Source of the DNA: Clostridiales bacterium
GTDB lineage: Bacteria; Bacillota; Clostridia; Christensenellales; Aristaeellaceae
Direction of reading: 5' to 3'
Assembly (NCBI GenBank): GCA_015056305.1
Contig: SVGO01000013.1
Location: 1 to 32,740, forward strand
DNA: 32,740 nt
Part shown: piece by piece, positions 15,050-22,941 of the stretch
Position numbering within the stretch: the stretch's first letter is position 1
Layout: each line of letters starts with the position of its first letter
Notes under the pieces: model-generated
What the model saw: the letters and a program-made list of their open reading frames with translations, nothing else
Databases searched by the model: none
Told to the model about the DNA's origin: nothing
Program-made: the position numbers and the translations under genes

Positions 15050-16110
15050 GCCTTATTTCCCTCCACTTTCTTGTTCTTTCTGGGTTTATACAGATCCCAT
15101 AGTTCCTTCTCGCCCATGATGCCTTTGCGGAAGAAGAGCACGACGATCATGATAACGATCGAGAAGACAACCATACGGAAGCCGGAGCGCAGGAAGGGCA
15201 CCTTGAACGTGCCGCCAAAGAGCATCATCTCCGTATCCAGGAAGCGCAGCCACCACTCACTGCAGGCAATGAACAGGAAGCTGGCCATGACAGAACCCGA
15301 AATAGAACCCATGCCGCCGATGACCACGATCAGCAGAATCTCATAGGTCATCGAGGACTTGAACGCATTGGCCTGAAGGCTGCCCTGATACATCGCCAGA
15401 AGCGCGCCGCCAATGCCCGCAAAGAACGAGGAGATGACGAACGCCATCTGTTTGTGATGGAACAGGTTGATGCCCATGGCTTCGGCCGCAATTTCGTCAT
15501 CGCGGATCGCCTTGAACGCACGGCCATACGTCGAATTGATCAAGAAGACGATGATTGCGATACATATGGTCGCCGCAATGAAAACAGGAATGACCGACTT
15601 GAAGGTCGGATAGGTCTTGAGGAGATTGGAGCCATTGGTGATCGGACCGAGCGTATCCCACTGGATGATCGCGCGGATGATCTCCGCAAAGCCCAGCGTG
15701 GCGATCGCCAGATAGTCGCTCTTGAGTCTGAGCACCGGCATACCGATCAGCCAGGCCAGCACAGCAGCCAGAAGACCCGCCGCAATAATACCGACGATGG
15801 TCGGTACGGTGAAGTTGATGATGCCGCCATCATAGTACTGATAGACCGCCATGCGCTTGGCCATGGGGATCGTCAGCACGGCATAGGTATATGCGCCGAC
15901 GAGCATGAAGCCCGCCTGTCCCAGAGAGAACAGACCGGTGAAACCATTGAGCAGGTTCATCGAAACGGCGATCAGCGCATAGATCGCACCCTTCTTGAGC
16001 ACGGTAACGAGCATGGAACGACGGCCAAACTGTTGCTCAAGGACATACAGCACGACAAACATCAGCGCGATGAGCACGATGTTGATGATATTCTTCGTCG
16101 ATTTTTTCAT
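15046..16110 (-). CDS. livM: Branched-chain amino acid ABC transporter permease LivM
   Basis: A 354-residue membrane permease. Family blocks are SMNLLNGFTGLFSLGQAGFM near the start, MPVLRLKSDYLAIATLGFAE, and INSTYGRAFKAIRDDEIAAEAMGIN, the EAA-like loop that docks to the ATPases; GGMGSISG follows. An in-frame start at 16182 would overlap livH, and GAGGTGAGCAGC directly precedes ATG 16110, so the shorter form is chosen. It is ten bases after livH. Confidence 0.94.
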   Translation of the reverse strand: MKKSTKNIINIVLIALMFVVLYVLEQQFGRRSMLVTVLKKGAIYALIAVSMNLLNGFTGLFSLGQAGFMLVGAYTYAVLTIPMAKRMAVYQYYDGGIINFTVPTIVGIIAAGLLAAVLAWLIGMPVLRLKSDYLAIATLGFAEIIRAIIQWDTLGPITNGSNLLKTYPTFKSVIPVFIAATICIAIIVFLINSTYGRAFKAIRDDEIAAEAMGINLFHHKQMAFVISSFFAGIGGALLAMYQGSLQANAFKSSMTYEILLIVVIGGMGSISGSVMASFLFIACSEWWLRFLDTEMMLFGGTFKVPFLRSGFRMVVFSIVIMIVVLFFRKGIMGEKELWDLYKPRKNKKVEGNKA

Positions 16111-16120
16111 GCTGCTCACC

Positions 16121-16999
16121 TCAAACCTTTTCGGAAGTCTTCTCGCCGAACAGACCCGTAGGCTTGAACAGCAGAATGACAATCAGCAGCGCGAAAGTGA
16201 ATGCATCGGAGAACGTGGTATAGCCCAGCGCCTTGATGATGTTTTCGCAGATGCCGATGATGAACGCGCCAATAACCGCACCGGGGATCGAACCGATACC
16301 GCCAAAGACGGCGGCAACAAAGGCCTTCAGACCCGGCATCGCGCCGACAGTCGGCGTGACAGACGTGTAATTGGAGAAATAGAGCACGGAACCAACCGCC
16401 GCCAGCAAAGAGCCGATAACAAACGTCGTAGAAATGACCGAGTTAATTTTGATGCCCATCAGCTGAGCGGTCTCAAAGTCCTTGGACACGGCGCGCATGG
16501 CCATGCCGATCTTCGTCTTCTGAATGATCGTCACCAAAGCGATGACCAGCAGGATCGTCAGCACCGGCGTGATGAGGGTCACGACCTTGGTGGTCGCCTT
16601 GCCGATGGTGATTGAATTGGAAATCCAGGGAATCGTCGGGTACTGCTTGGCCAGACCGCCGGTGACATACCACATCAGATTCTGCAGCAGATAGCTCACG
16701 CCGATGGCAGAAATCATGACCGACATTCTCGGTGCGCTGCGCAGCGGCTTATAGGCGACGCGCTCGACCGTCACACCCAGCAGAACCGTCAGCACGACGA
16801 CCAGCGGAATCGCGATCTGCACGGGCAGCGCCGTGGCGATATACACCATAAAGAAGCCCGCAGCGGTAAAGATATCGCCATGAGCAAAGTTGATCAGGCG
16901 CAAAATGCCATACACCATCGTATATCCAACGGCAATCAGCGCGTACTGGCCGCCTACCGAGATGCCCGAAAGCAGGTAAGGCAGGATTTTATCAAACAT
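16121..16999 (-). CDS. livH: Branched-chain amino acid ABC transporter permease LivH
   Basis: A 292-residue permease opening MFDKILPYLLSGISVGGQYA, with GYTMVYGILRLINFAHGD (the hallmark LivH segment), MRAVSKDFETAQLMGIK for ATPase docking and FGGIGSIPGAVIGA near the end. It pairs with LivM in the membrane. GGAGG lies upstream of the ATG. A GC-rich hairpin separates it from the binding-protein gene in front. Confidence 0.95.
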   Translation of the reverse strand: MFDKILPYLLSGISVGGQYALIAVGYTMVYGILRLINFAHGDIFTAAGFFMVYIATALPVQIAIPLVVVLTVLLGVTVERVAYKPLRSAPRMSVMISAIGVSYLLQNLMWYVTGGLAKQYPTIPWISNSITIGKATTKVVTLITPVLTILLVIALVTIIQKTKIGMAMRAVSKDFETAQLMGIKINSVISTTFVIGSLLAAVGSVLYFSNYTSVTPTVGAMPGLKAFVAAVFGGIGSIPGAVIGAFIIGICENIIKALGYTTFSDAFTFALLIVILLFKPTGLFGEKTSEKV

Positions 17000-17079
17000 T
17001 ATTGAATGCCTCCGTCCTGTAAGTAAACATGCTTCTTCCCCGATTCATTCCCCTATTGCTTTTGCAAGAGACGAAGACG

Positions 17080-17106
17080 CCGAACCCGCACATTGTACGG
17101 GTTCGG
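17080..17106 (-). terminator. Intra-operon hairpin between livJ and livH (attenuator or RNA stabiliser)
   Basis: CCGAACCCG (17080-17088) pairs perfectly with CGGGTTCGG (17098-17106) around nine bases, and no T tract follows. Such hairpins after the first gene often let binding protein be made in excess over the permease by partial termination or by protecting the upstream RNA. Confidence 0.7.
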
Positions 17107-17133
17107 CAGATAGAAGATTCAGTCGTTGAGAAA

Positions 17134-18309
17134 TTACTGCGCGAGCTCCGCAACCGTCTGGGTCTTCACGAAGTCGAAAGCAACGGTCTCGGTGTTGGCC
17201 TTCTTGATGTAGGCCATGTCCTTGTTCGCGTCGCCGATCTCGTCAAAGGAGATGGAGCCAGTCACGCCATTGGTCACGACGGACGGCAGCGCCTCGGCGA
17301 TCGCCACGCTGTCGATGGAGTCGGCAGCCTTGATGGCCTCGATGGCAACCATGTACGCGTCATAGCCCAGCGCAGAGACAGCCGCGACGATGTCGTTGCC
17401 GCCGTTGTTGGTCTTCTTGTCGGCGTTGGCGTTCAGCCAGGCCTTGAAGCCCTGAACAAACTCAGCCGCAACAGCGTTGCCGTCGTTCTCATCGAAGAAG
17501 GTAGACATGCAAACGGTCAGGTTGGTGCCCTTCGCGGCATCCAGAATAACGGAGGACTCCCAGGTATCGCCGGCCAGCAGCGGCATCGCGATGTTCATGG
17601 AAGCAGCCTGGTTGATCAGCAGGGAAGCAACGGTGGTGCTGGTCGGGCAGAAGATGACGTCCGCGCCGCCGTTGATAGCGTTGTTCAGATACGCAGTGTA
17701 GTCAGAGGTGCCCTCGGTGAACTGCTCATTGATGACGGTGCCGCCCATGGACTCGAAAGCCTTGGCAAAGTAGGTCGCAAGACCGGTGGTGTAGTCATCA
17801 CCCAGCTGGCTGAGAACGTACGCGGTCTTCGCGCCAAACTCATCCTTGGCAAAGTTCGCCATGACGGTGCCCTGGAACGGATCCAGGAAGCAGACGCGCC
17901 AGTAGTAATCGCACAGGGAGGTCACGCCCGGGTTGGTCGCAGAGCAGGCGATCGCCGGAACCTCAGCGTCAGCGAAAACCTCGCCGCCGGCCATGGAGAC
18001 GCCGGAGCCGTAGGAACCCAGAACGATAGACACGCCCGCATCGACCAGCTCCTGCGCGGCAGAAACGGCCTTATCGGTCGCAGACTGGTTATCAACGATC
18101 ACGAGTTCGACGTCATAGGTCTTGCCGCCGACCTCAACGGTGGGAACGAGAGAGTTCGCGTACTCGATACCGATCACTTCCTGCTTGCCGCCCGCACCAT
18201 TATCGCCGGACGCCGGCTCGAAGACGCCGATCTTCACGGTATCCGCCATAGCGACAGCCGCCGCGGACATCAGAACGAGAACCATAACCAACGCGAGAAT
18301 CTTTTTCAT
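17134..18309 (-). CDS. livJ: Branched-chain amino acid ABC transporter substrate-binding protein
   Basis: A 391-residue LivJ/K-type (type I periplasmic-binding fold) protein. It begins MKKILALVMVLVLMSAAAVA, a cleavable signal with likely cut after AMA, then TVKIGVFEPASGDNGAGGKQ. SGVSMAGGEVFADAEVPAIA and SATNPGVTSL are the ligand-loop region. It captures the substrate for LivHMGF. There is no cysteine at the cleavage site, so it does not look like a lipoprotein, which is unusual for a single-membrane bacterium. AAGGAGG precedes the ATG and a consensus promoter lies upstream; codon use is strongly biased, suggesting high expression. Confidence 0.93.
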   Translation of the reverse strand: MKKILALVMVLVLMSAAAVAMADTVKIGVFEPASGDNGAGGKQEVIGIEYANSLVPTVEVGGKTYDVELVIVDNQSATDKAVSAAQELVDAGVSIVLGSYGSGVSMAGGEVFADAEVPAIACSATNPGVTSLCDYYWRVCFLDPFQGTVMANFAKDEFGAKTAYVLSQLGDDYTTGLATYFAKAFESMGGTVINEQFTEGTSDYTAYLNNAINGGADVIFCPTSTTVASLLINQAASMNIAMPLLAGDTWESSVILDAAKGTNLTVCMSTFFDENDGNAVAAEFVQGFKAWLNANADKKTNNGGNDIVAAVSALGYDAYMVAIEAIKAADSIDSVAIAEALPSVVTNGVTGSISFDEIGDANKDMAYIKKANTETVAFDFVKTQTVAELAQ

Positions 18310-18338
18310 GCTGGATTCCTCCTTGAAGTAATACCAGC

Positions 18339-18367
18339 ATTATACTGAAGTTTGGGAGAAATTACAA
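18339..18367 (-). promoter_or_regulatory. Promoter of the liv operon
   Basis: On the minus strand TTGTAA (18362-18367) and a perfect TATAAT (18339-18344) are 17 bases apart; the leader is only about 25 bases. The AT-rich stretch upstream (about 18368-18490) may act as an UP-like element. Confidence 0.8.
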
Positions 18368-18490
18368 CCCCCTATTTTCGATTATTTGAAACTTTCGTTC
18401 AATTTTCGTCCGTATTTCTTTCATTAGGCTTCGAATTTATGTGTTTTTGCAGTCGTTGCCACCGTCTCATTCATTTATTTCAGCTCTCTG

Positions 18491-18514
18491 AAATAAAGAT
18501 TCCGCCTGGAATCT
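18491..18514 (-). terminator. Terminator after spoVAC
   Basis: On the minus strand AGATTCC (18508-18514) pairs with GGAATCT (18497-18503) around AGGC, followed by TTTATTT, 13 bases downstream of the spoVAC stop. Confidence 0.7.
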
Positions 18515-18527
18515 CTCCTCCCTCTTC

Positions 18528-18983
18528 TCAGATCACCTCAGCAAAGAAGACAAGCAGTCCTGCAACAATTGAACTGGAGATCCCATAGACCAGCACCGGG
18601 CCGGCGAGCGTAAAGAGCTTCGCGCCTACGCCCATGACGAGTCCCTCTCGCCTGAACTCCATGGCCGGCGCAACAACGCTATTGGCAAACCCTGTGATCG
18701 GCACAATGCTGCCTGCACCGGCGTATTTGCCGATGCGGTCATACACGCCAATGCCTGTGAGCAGCGCCGACAAAAGGATAAGCGTAATGCTTGTCGCCGT
18801 GCCGCTTGCCTGTGCGCCCCATTTGAAGCCATAGGCAAAGATATCCGTGATCCCTTGCCCGATCATGCAGATCACGCCGCCAACCCAGAACGCCCGCAGC
18901 AATCCGCTGCCAATCTCACTTTTGGGCGAAAGTCGTGCAACCAGCTGTGCATAGCGCTGGATTTCTTTCTGCTTATTCTCCAT
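18528..18983 (-). CDS. spoVAC: Stage V sporulation protein AC
   Basis: A 151-residue membrane protein beginning MENKQKEIQRYAQLVARLSP. It has GGVICMIGQGITD, YAGAGSIVPITGFANSVVAP and EFRREGLVMGVGAKLF, which place it in SpoVAC, the mechanosensitive-like component of the dipicolinic-acid channel. GAGAGGAG lies eight bases before ATG 18983; an upstream in-frame extension to 19103 is rejected as it lacks hydrophobic or family-like sequence. Unusually it is about 8 kb from spoVAD-spoVAE rather than directly before them, and it has its own terminator. Confidence 0.93.
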   Translation of the reverse strand: MENKQKEIQRYAQLVARLSPKSEIGSGLLRAFWVGGVICMIGQGITDIFAYGFKWGAQASGTATSITLILLSALLTGIGVYDRIGKYAGAGSIVPITGFANSVVAPAMEFRREGLVMGVGAKLFTLAGPVLVYGISSSIVAGLLVFFAEVI

Positions 18984-19134
18984 GCGCGCTGCTCCTCTCA
19001 TTTCGGATGCGCATGCCGCTTGGCGGCATACGCACGCGGATTTCCCGATTCCCCGGACGCGGCGCGTTTCCAAGCGCGCAGGGCAGTTCATATCTCCGTT
19101 CACCCATGCAAGATACCTCCAGCCTGATCATTCT
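18973..19134 (-). CDS. Possible small protein upstream of and overlapping spoVAC
   Basis: An open frame ends at 18973-18975, 11 bases inside spoVAC, the overlap type expected for coupled genes. Two starts are possible: ATG 19134 (AAGGA just upstream; about 53 residues) or ATG 19107 (GGAGG eight bases upstream; about 44 residues). The product is basic and arginine-rich (RRYELPCALGNAPRPGNREI, then RVRMPPSGMRIRNERSS) with no membrane segment. I do not recognise a family. Without comparison to relatives it could simply be leader RNA. Confidence 0.3.
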   Translation of the reverse strand, partial: RMIRLEVSCMGERRYELPCALGNAPRPGNREIRVRMPPSGMRIRNERSSAHGE

Positions 19135-19305
19135 GTCCTTATATTGCCCTTCAACCACGCCGTTCTATGCGTCGTTTACGCTGCTATTAAAAAAGAGATG
19201 AACCAATCGGCTCATCTCCTCAGATGTAATGTGGTTTTCAAGACGGAATTATCCCGCCGGAGAAACGAATTTCTGCCCGGCACAGCACAATGCTCACAGC
19301 CCAGT
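18984..19305. other. 322-base stretch between spoVAC and the PHP gene
   Basis: Apart from the doubtful small frame at 18973-19134 and the terminator at 19189-19219, nothing is recognised. The part next to the PHP gene (19220-19305) shows no clear signal. A forespore-type promoter for spoVAC is expected here, but no convincing match could be assigned. Confidence 0.5.
19189..19219 (-). terminator. Terminator downstream of the PHP-domain gene
   Basis: On the minus strand GAGATGAGCC (19209-19218) pairs with GGTTCATCTC (19195-19204) around GATT, followed by six T residues. It insulates the PHP gene from the spoVAC unit. Confidence 0.88.
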
Positions 19306-20175
19306 TCATCTGACCCTGACCGGCGACGTATAGGCTGTTTTTCCTTCGCTGTCGATGACCTCCGCGCGCACAAAGGTCTCATTTTTCATCAGCCGACAAG
19401 TCGCCGTTGTGATTCCCTGACCGATGGTCACGCGATCATCGCTCCACACGCTGTCCGAATAAAACACCACATGTGTCGCAGGCGAGCATGTGACGGTGGC
19501 CACGCCATCCTCAACGGACAGGCACGCCTTTGGACCCTGCGTCGCATAAAAATCACCGCAGGCAAGCGCTTCCTTAATGGCTTCATGCGTCTTCTCTTTG
19601 GCATGCACCATCAGATAGCCGCCGAAGAGATCGTCCTTATATTCGTGCACATCGTCCGCCGCCATACAGGGCAGCAGCTTGCCCAGCGATGCAAGCTGAT
19701 CGACAATCTGCCCGGAATATGGTCGGCAGTTATGCGGAAAACCGGACGTGGCATTATAGATTTCCACGCCTGACAAACCTTCAAGACCAATCACCTGCTC
19801 CGGTCTGTTGAGCGACCAGGCAGGATGCGCAAGGATCGCCAGGCCGCCGCAAGCACGGATACCGTCGATGAGCATCTGAACGGTCAGGCTTTTGTTCCAG
19901 CGCTCAATCTGAGGCGCACGCTCCATGCCCACACCGACAACATGGAAAATGCCGTCGCGGACGCTCTTTCCAATATTATATTCGCATCCAGAGAGCAGCA
20001 GCATGCCGCCCGGCGTCTGATCCTTTTCCGATACGATCCAGTGATCCGTCACAGAGATAAAGTCGTAGCCCGCCTGCTCATACAGGCGCACCGCCTCGTC
20101 AAAGGGCATCTTGCCATCGCTCTTTTGCGTATGGATATGCAGGTTTCCCTTGAGCCAAACGCCGTCTCTGTTCAT
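19306..20175 (-). CDS. PHP-domain metal-dependent phosphoesterase
   Basis: A 289-residue PHP protein. Metal-binding motifs can be seen in order: HIHT (residues 13-16), ISVTDHW, a glutamate in SGCEYNIG, LAILAHPAW and AADDVHEY. The set is that of TrpH/YciV-like nucleases and phosphoesterases rather than of DNA polymerase III or histidinol phosphatase. The C-terminal 70 residues add a beta-rich segment. GGGAGG lies eight bases before ATG 20175; the in-frame start at 20199 is rejected. The substrate is unknown. It is a single gene with its own promoter and terminator. Confidence 0.87.
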   Translation of the reverse strand: MNRDGVWLKGNLHIHTQKSDGKMPFDEAVRLYEQAGYDFISVTDHWIVSEKDQTPGGMLLLSGCEYNIGKSVRDGIFHVVGVGMERAPQIERWNKSLTVQMLIDGIRACGGLAILAHPAWSLNRPEQVIGLEGLSGVEIYNATSGFPHNCRPYSGQIVDQLASLGKLLPCMAADDVHEYKDDLFGGYLMVHAKEKTHEAIKEALACGDFYATQGPKACLSVEDGVATVTCSPATHVVFYSDSVWSDDRVTIGQGITTATCRLMKNETFVRAEVIDSEGKTAYTSPVRVR

Positions 20176-20221
20176 CGCGCATTCCTCCCTGAAGGTCACG
20201 AGTTTCTCTTTTGCTGCTTAT

Positions 20222-20250
20222 AGTGTACAGGATTCGATCAGAAAAATCAA
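20222..20250 (-). promoter_or_regulatory. Promoter of the PHP-domain gene
   Basis: On the minus strand TTGATT (20245-20250) and TACACT (20222-20227) with a 17-base spacer, about 47 bases before the start codon. Confidence 0.55.
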
Positions 20251-20274
20251 ACGCAGTTTTGAAATCCGGACAAA

Positions 20275-20299
20275 AGAAAAACCCTCCCAAAGGGAGGGG
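20275..20299 (-). terminator. Terminator of rpsT
   Basis: On the minus strand CCCTCCC pairs with GGGAGGG around TTT, followed by TTTTT, 15 bases after the rpsT stop. Confidence 0.92.
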
Positions 20300-20313
20300 A
20301 TCAAGCATGAGAA

Positions 20314-20556
20314 TTACTCAGCCTTGGCCAGGACGCGAGCCATACGCGCCTTCTGACGGTTCGCGGCATTCTTAGAGATAACGCCCTTCGCAGCAGCCTT
20401 GTCAACAGCAGCGGAGGCGGAGCTCAGCATTTCGGCGGTCGCATTGGTATTGAACTTCTTCAGCGCAGTCTTGGTAGCAGACTTCACCATCTTGTTACGC
20501 AGAGTCTTGTGCTCGGTAACGCTGACGCGCTTGATCGCAGACTTAATGTTCGGCAT
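20314..20556 (-). CDS. rpsT: 30S ribosomal protein S20
   Basis: An 80-residue, strongly basic, helical protein beginning MPNIKSAIKRVSVTEHKTLR, with KSATKTALKKF and a lysine/arginine-rich C-terminus (KNAANRQKARMARVLAKAE), all typical of bacterial S20, which binds 16S rRNA early in small-subunit assembly. The MPNIKSA start with GAGGAGGTG upstream is unambiguous. It stands alone with its own promoter and terminator. Confidence 0.97.
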   Translation of the reverse strand: MPNIKSAIKRVSVTEHKTLRNKMVKSATKTALKKFNTNATAEMLSSASAAVDKAAAKGVISKNAANRQKARMARVLAKAE

Positions 20557-20601
20557 TGGGAATTCACCTCCTCAGGTGTATTCAAATAATCAGCATGGAT
20601 T

Positions 20602-20630
20602 ATTGTAACACGTTTATTCCCCAATTGCAA
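20602..20630 (-). promoter_or_regulatory. Promoter of rpsT
   Basis: TTGCAA (20625-20630, minus strand) and TACAAT (20602-20607) with 17-base spacing, about 45 bases before the start. Confidence 0.75.
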
Positions 20631-20666
20631 GCACAATTCTGAAGTTTTTGCAACTTTTTACGCAAC

Positions 20667-21440
20667 TCAGGAGAACATTCGCTCCAGTTCCTCGTACTTT
20701 TCATGCGTGATGAGCGCATCCTGCTGCGTTCCAACCAGATGTACTACATAAGTCCAGCGGCCGTACGGCGTGATCGAATCAATGACATTGAGGTTGATGA
20801 TATAGGACTTATGGCAACGGAAGAAGATCTGCTCATCCAGTCGATCCTGCACATCGCCCAGCGCTTCGCTGGTTTCAAAGCGTCGTCCGTCGGTTGCATA
20901 GAGCACGGTCGAGCGGTTTTCACGCTGAACGAGCAGAATATCCGACTGATTGACGAAATTGACGCCATCTTTGTGACGAAGCATGATCCTGCCGGATGAC
21001 GCCGCGCGGCGCATTCTGACCGGCGAAACCGTGCCTTCCTTCGGTATGCTCTCCTCACCACATCGCATGCGCATAACCTCTCGGATGCGATCGAGCGTCT
21101 TCATCACGCGCTCAAGCTTGAAGGGCTTGACCATATAGTCGAACGCATAAACCTCAAACGCCTGCGCCATATAATCGTCATGCGCCGTGGCAAAGACAAT
21201 CATCGTATGCGGATCAGTATCCTGAATAGCCTTGGCACATTCCAGACCGGTCATGCCGGGCATCTCCACATCCAGAAAACAAACGTGCGGCTTATGCTTC
21301 TCCACCAGATCCAGCACATCCCGCCCGTTATCCGCCTCTGCACAGAGCGTAAACCCCTCCGCCTTGGCAATCATCTTGCGCAGGATAAGCCGCATCCCCT
21401 CCTGATCATCAGCGATGATCACGCGAATCTCATTGTCCAT
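20667..21440 (-). CDS. LytTR-family response regulator without adjacent kinase
   Basis: A 257-residue two-domain regulator. The receiver has the acidic pair DD (11-12), phosphorylation site Asp57 in FLDVEMPGMTG, FATAHDD and Lys105 in DYMVKPF. A charged linker with RMRRAASSG leads to a LytTR DNA-binding domain (about 145-255) showing FFRCHKSYIINLNVIDSI and a GRWTYVVHL strand. LytTR regulators usually work with a membrane histidine kinase and often control cell-surface or virulence functions; no kinase lies nearby. Its ATG overlaps the preceding gene by 11 bases, so it belongs to the nfeD-floA operon. Confidence 0.92.
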   Translation of the reverse strand: MDNEIRVIIADDQEGMRLILRKMIAKAEGFTLCAEADNGRDVLDLVEKHKPHVCFLDVEMPGMTGLECAKAIQDTDPHTMIVFATAHDDYMAQAFEVYAFDYMVKPFKLERVMKTLDRIREVMRMRCGEESIPKEGTVSPVRMRRAASSGRIMLRHKDGVNFVNQSDILLVQRENRSTVLYATDGRRFETSEALGDVQDRLDEQIFFRCHKSYIINLNVIDSITPYGRWTYVVHLVGTQQDALITHEKYEELERMFS

Positions 21441-21891
21441 GGTATCTCTTCCTTTGCAATGCTCTGCGCTCGTCGGGCCGCATCAGAATTTCGCTCATGA
21501 TCACGCCGCGAAGAACATCCTGCCTAAGCTGCATCTGTGCCTCATCGTCCCAGACCGCACCCGCCTCGACAGGTGTCTGCGCTTGGATTCCGCCGACATG
21601 GCAGGGATCTTCGCCCTCATGCGCTTCGTGCATCTGCGTCTGCGTCACTTTGTGCAAATGCATCTGCCGGGGATCGCAAGCATCTTGCGCCGGCCGGGTG
21701 ACAGACTTTTCGGCAAACGCAGCATCGAATCCTTCCTGGGTCTGCCGATCTCGCCTGCGGGCACGAACGTCCGCCTGCTCTCCCTGCGAGCGAGAGCGCA
21801 TGGTATTTTTCCTCTTTGATTTCTTTTTGCCCGAAGAAGCCGCGACCAGATAAATAATCAGAAACAGGAACAGGATCGGAAAATCTTCCAC
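21430..21891 (-). CDS. Unknown membrane-anchored basic protein in the nfeD-floA operon
   Basis: A 153-residue protein with one N-terminal membrane helix (PILFLFLIIYLVAA) directly followed by a very basic patch (SGKKKSKRKNTMRSRSQ), then a long polar, glutamine/histidine-rich middle, and a more ordered C-terminus (LRQDVLRGVIMSEILMRPDE). The C-terminal VIMSEIL-RP segment looks like a short docking or conserved tail. The layout suggests a small membrane adaptor with its tail in the cytoplasm. I do not recognise a named family. It lies 38 bases after floA and overlaps the LytTR gene by 11 bases. Confidence 0.7.
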   Translation of the reverse strand: MEDFPILFLFLIIYLVAASSGKKKSKRKNTMRSRSQGEQADVRARRRDRQTQEGFDAAFAEKSVTRPAQDACDPRQMHLHKVTQTQMHEAHEGEDPCHVGGIQAQTPVEAGAVWDDEAQMQLRQDVLRGVIMSEILMRPDERRALQRKRYHGQ

Positions 21892-21929
21892 TGCAATTCC
21901 CCCTTCCGATGCACTTACTTTTTACCTTC

Positions 21930-22907
21930 TTACTTCTTGGGCGCATTCTGCGCGCCGCTCATCGACGCGATCGAATCGCGCATGGACGTATCGGCGATGG
22001 TGTTCTGCATCTGATAGTAATCCATCACGCCAAGCTTGCCCTCACGCAGTGCGGCGGCCATCGCTTTGGGCACCTCGGCCTCGGCCTCGATGACCTTGGC
22101 GCGCTGTTCCTGGGCGGCAGCCTTCATCTCCTGCTCGCGCGCGACGGCCATGGCGCGACGCTCCTCCGCCTTCGCCTGCGCGATGCGGCGGTCAGCTTCG
22201 GCCTGATCCATCTGCAGCTGCGCGCCGACATTGCGGCCCACATCCACGTCCGCGATATCGATGGACAGAATCTCAAAGGCTGTACCCGCGTCCAGACCTT
22301 TGCCCAGCACGGTACGGGAAATCAGGTCCGGATTCTCCAGAACCTCTTTATGCGTCTGCGCGGAGCCAACGGTGGTAACGATGCCCTCGCCCACGCGGGC
22401 GACGATCGTCTCCTCGCCAGCGCCGCCAACCAGGCGGTCTATGTTCGCGCGGACGGTCACGCGCGCTTTCGCACGGAGCTCGATGCCGTCCTTCGCAATC
22501 GCGGCGACGACGGGCGTCTCGATCACGCGCGGGTTGACGCTCATCTGCACGGCCTGCAGCACGTCGCGGCCCGCAAGGTCAATCGCGCAGGCTTCCGGGA
22601 AATCCAGCTTGATATTCGCGCCGCGCGCGGTGATGAGCGCAGTGATTACGCGGTCAAGATTGCCGCCGGCAAGATAATGCGCTTCCATTTTGCTGATTTC
22701 CATCGCCAGGCCGGCCTTCTCCGCCTTGATCAAAGGTCCGACGATCTTCGCCGGGGAAACACGGCGGATCTTCATGCCGATGAGCGTGAAGATCGACACA
22801 TGCACGCCGGACGCCAAAGCGGAAATCCATAGACTCAGCGGCACAAAGCTCAGGAATACGACAATGATAATAATGGCAGCAAAGAACAAGATAACGCCTT
22901 CAACCAT
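21930..22907 (-). CDS. floA: Flotillin-like protein FloA
   Basis: A 325-residue flotillin-like scaffold protein. It begins with a membrane hairpin/helix ([20 protein letters not shown]), then the SPHF/band-7-like part ([28 protein letters not shown]-type stretch [20 protein letters not shown]) and a long coiled coil rich in alanine, glutamate and arginine (about residues 215-290). FloA organises membrane microdomains and their signalling proteins. AAGGGAG lies eight bases before ATG 22907; the in-frame ATG at 22934 has no ribosome site. It follows nfeD, the standard partner. Confidence 0.95.
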   Translation of the reverse strand: MVEGVILFFAAIIIIVVFLSFVPLSLWISALASGVHVSIFTLIGMKIRRVSPAKIVGPLIKAEKAGLAMEISKMEAHYLAGGNLDRVITALITARGANIKLDFPEACAIDLAGRDVLQAVQMSVNPRVIETPVVAAIAKDGIELRAKARVTVRANIDRLVGGAGEETIVARVGEGIVTTVGSAQTHKEVLENPDLISRTVLGKGLDAGTAFEILSIDIADVDVGRNVGAQLQMDQAEADRRIAQAKAEERRAMAVAREQEMKAAAQEQRAKVIEAEAEVPKAMAAALREGKLGVMDYYQMQNTIADTSMRDSIASMSGAQNAPKK

Positions 22908-22941
22908 GGTATTCGCTCCCTTCACATATTTCATGATTCAA

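Noticed and set aside
17029-18348. A 439-codon plus-strand frame opposite livJ
   Set aside because: It is antisense to a clear binding-protein gene with promoter and ribosome site.
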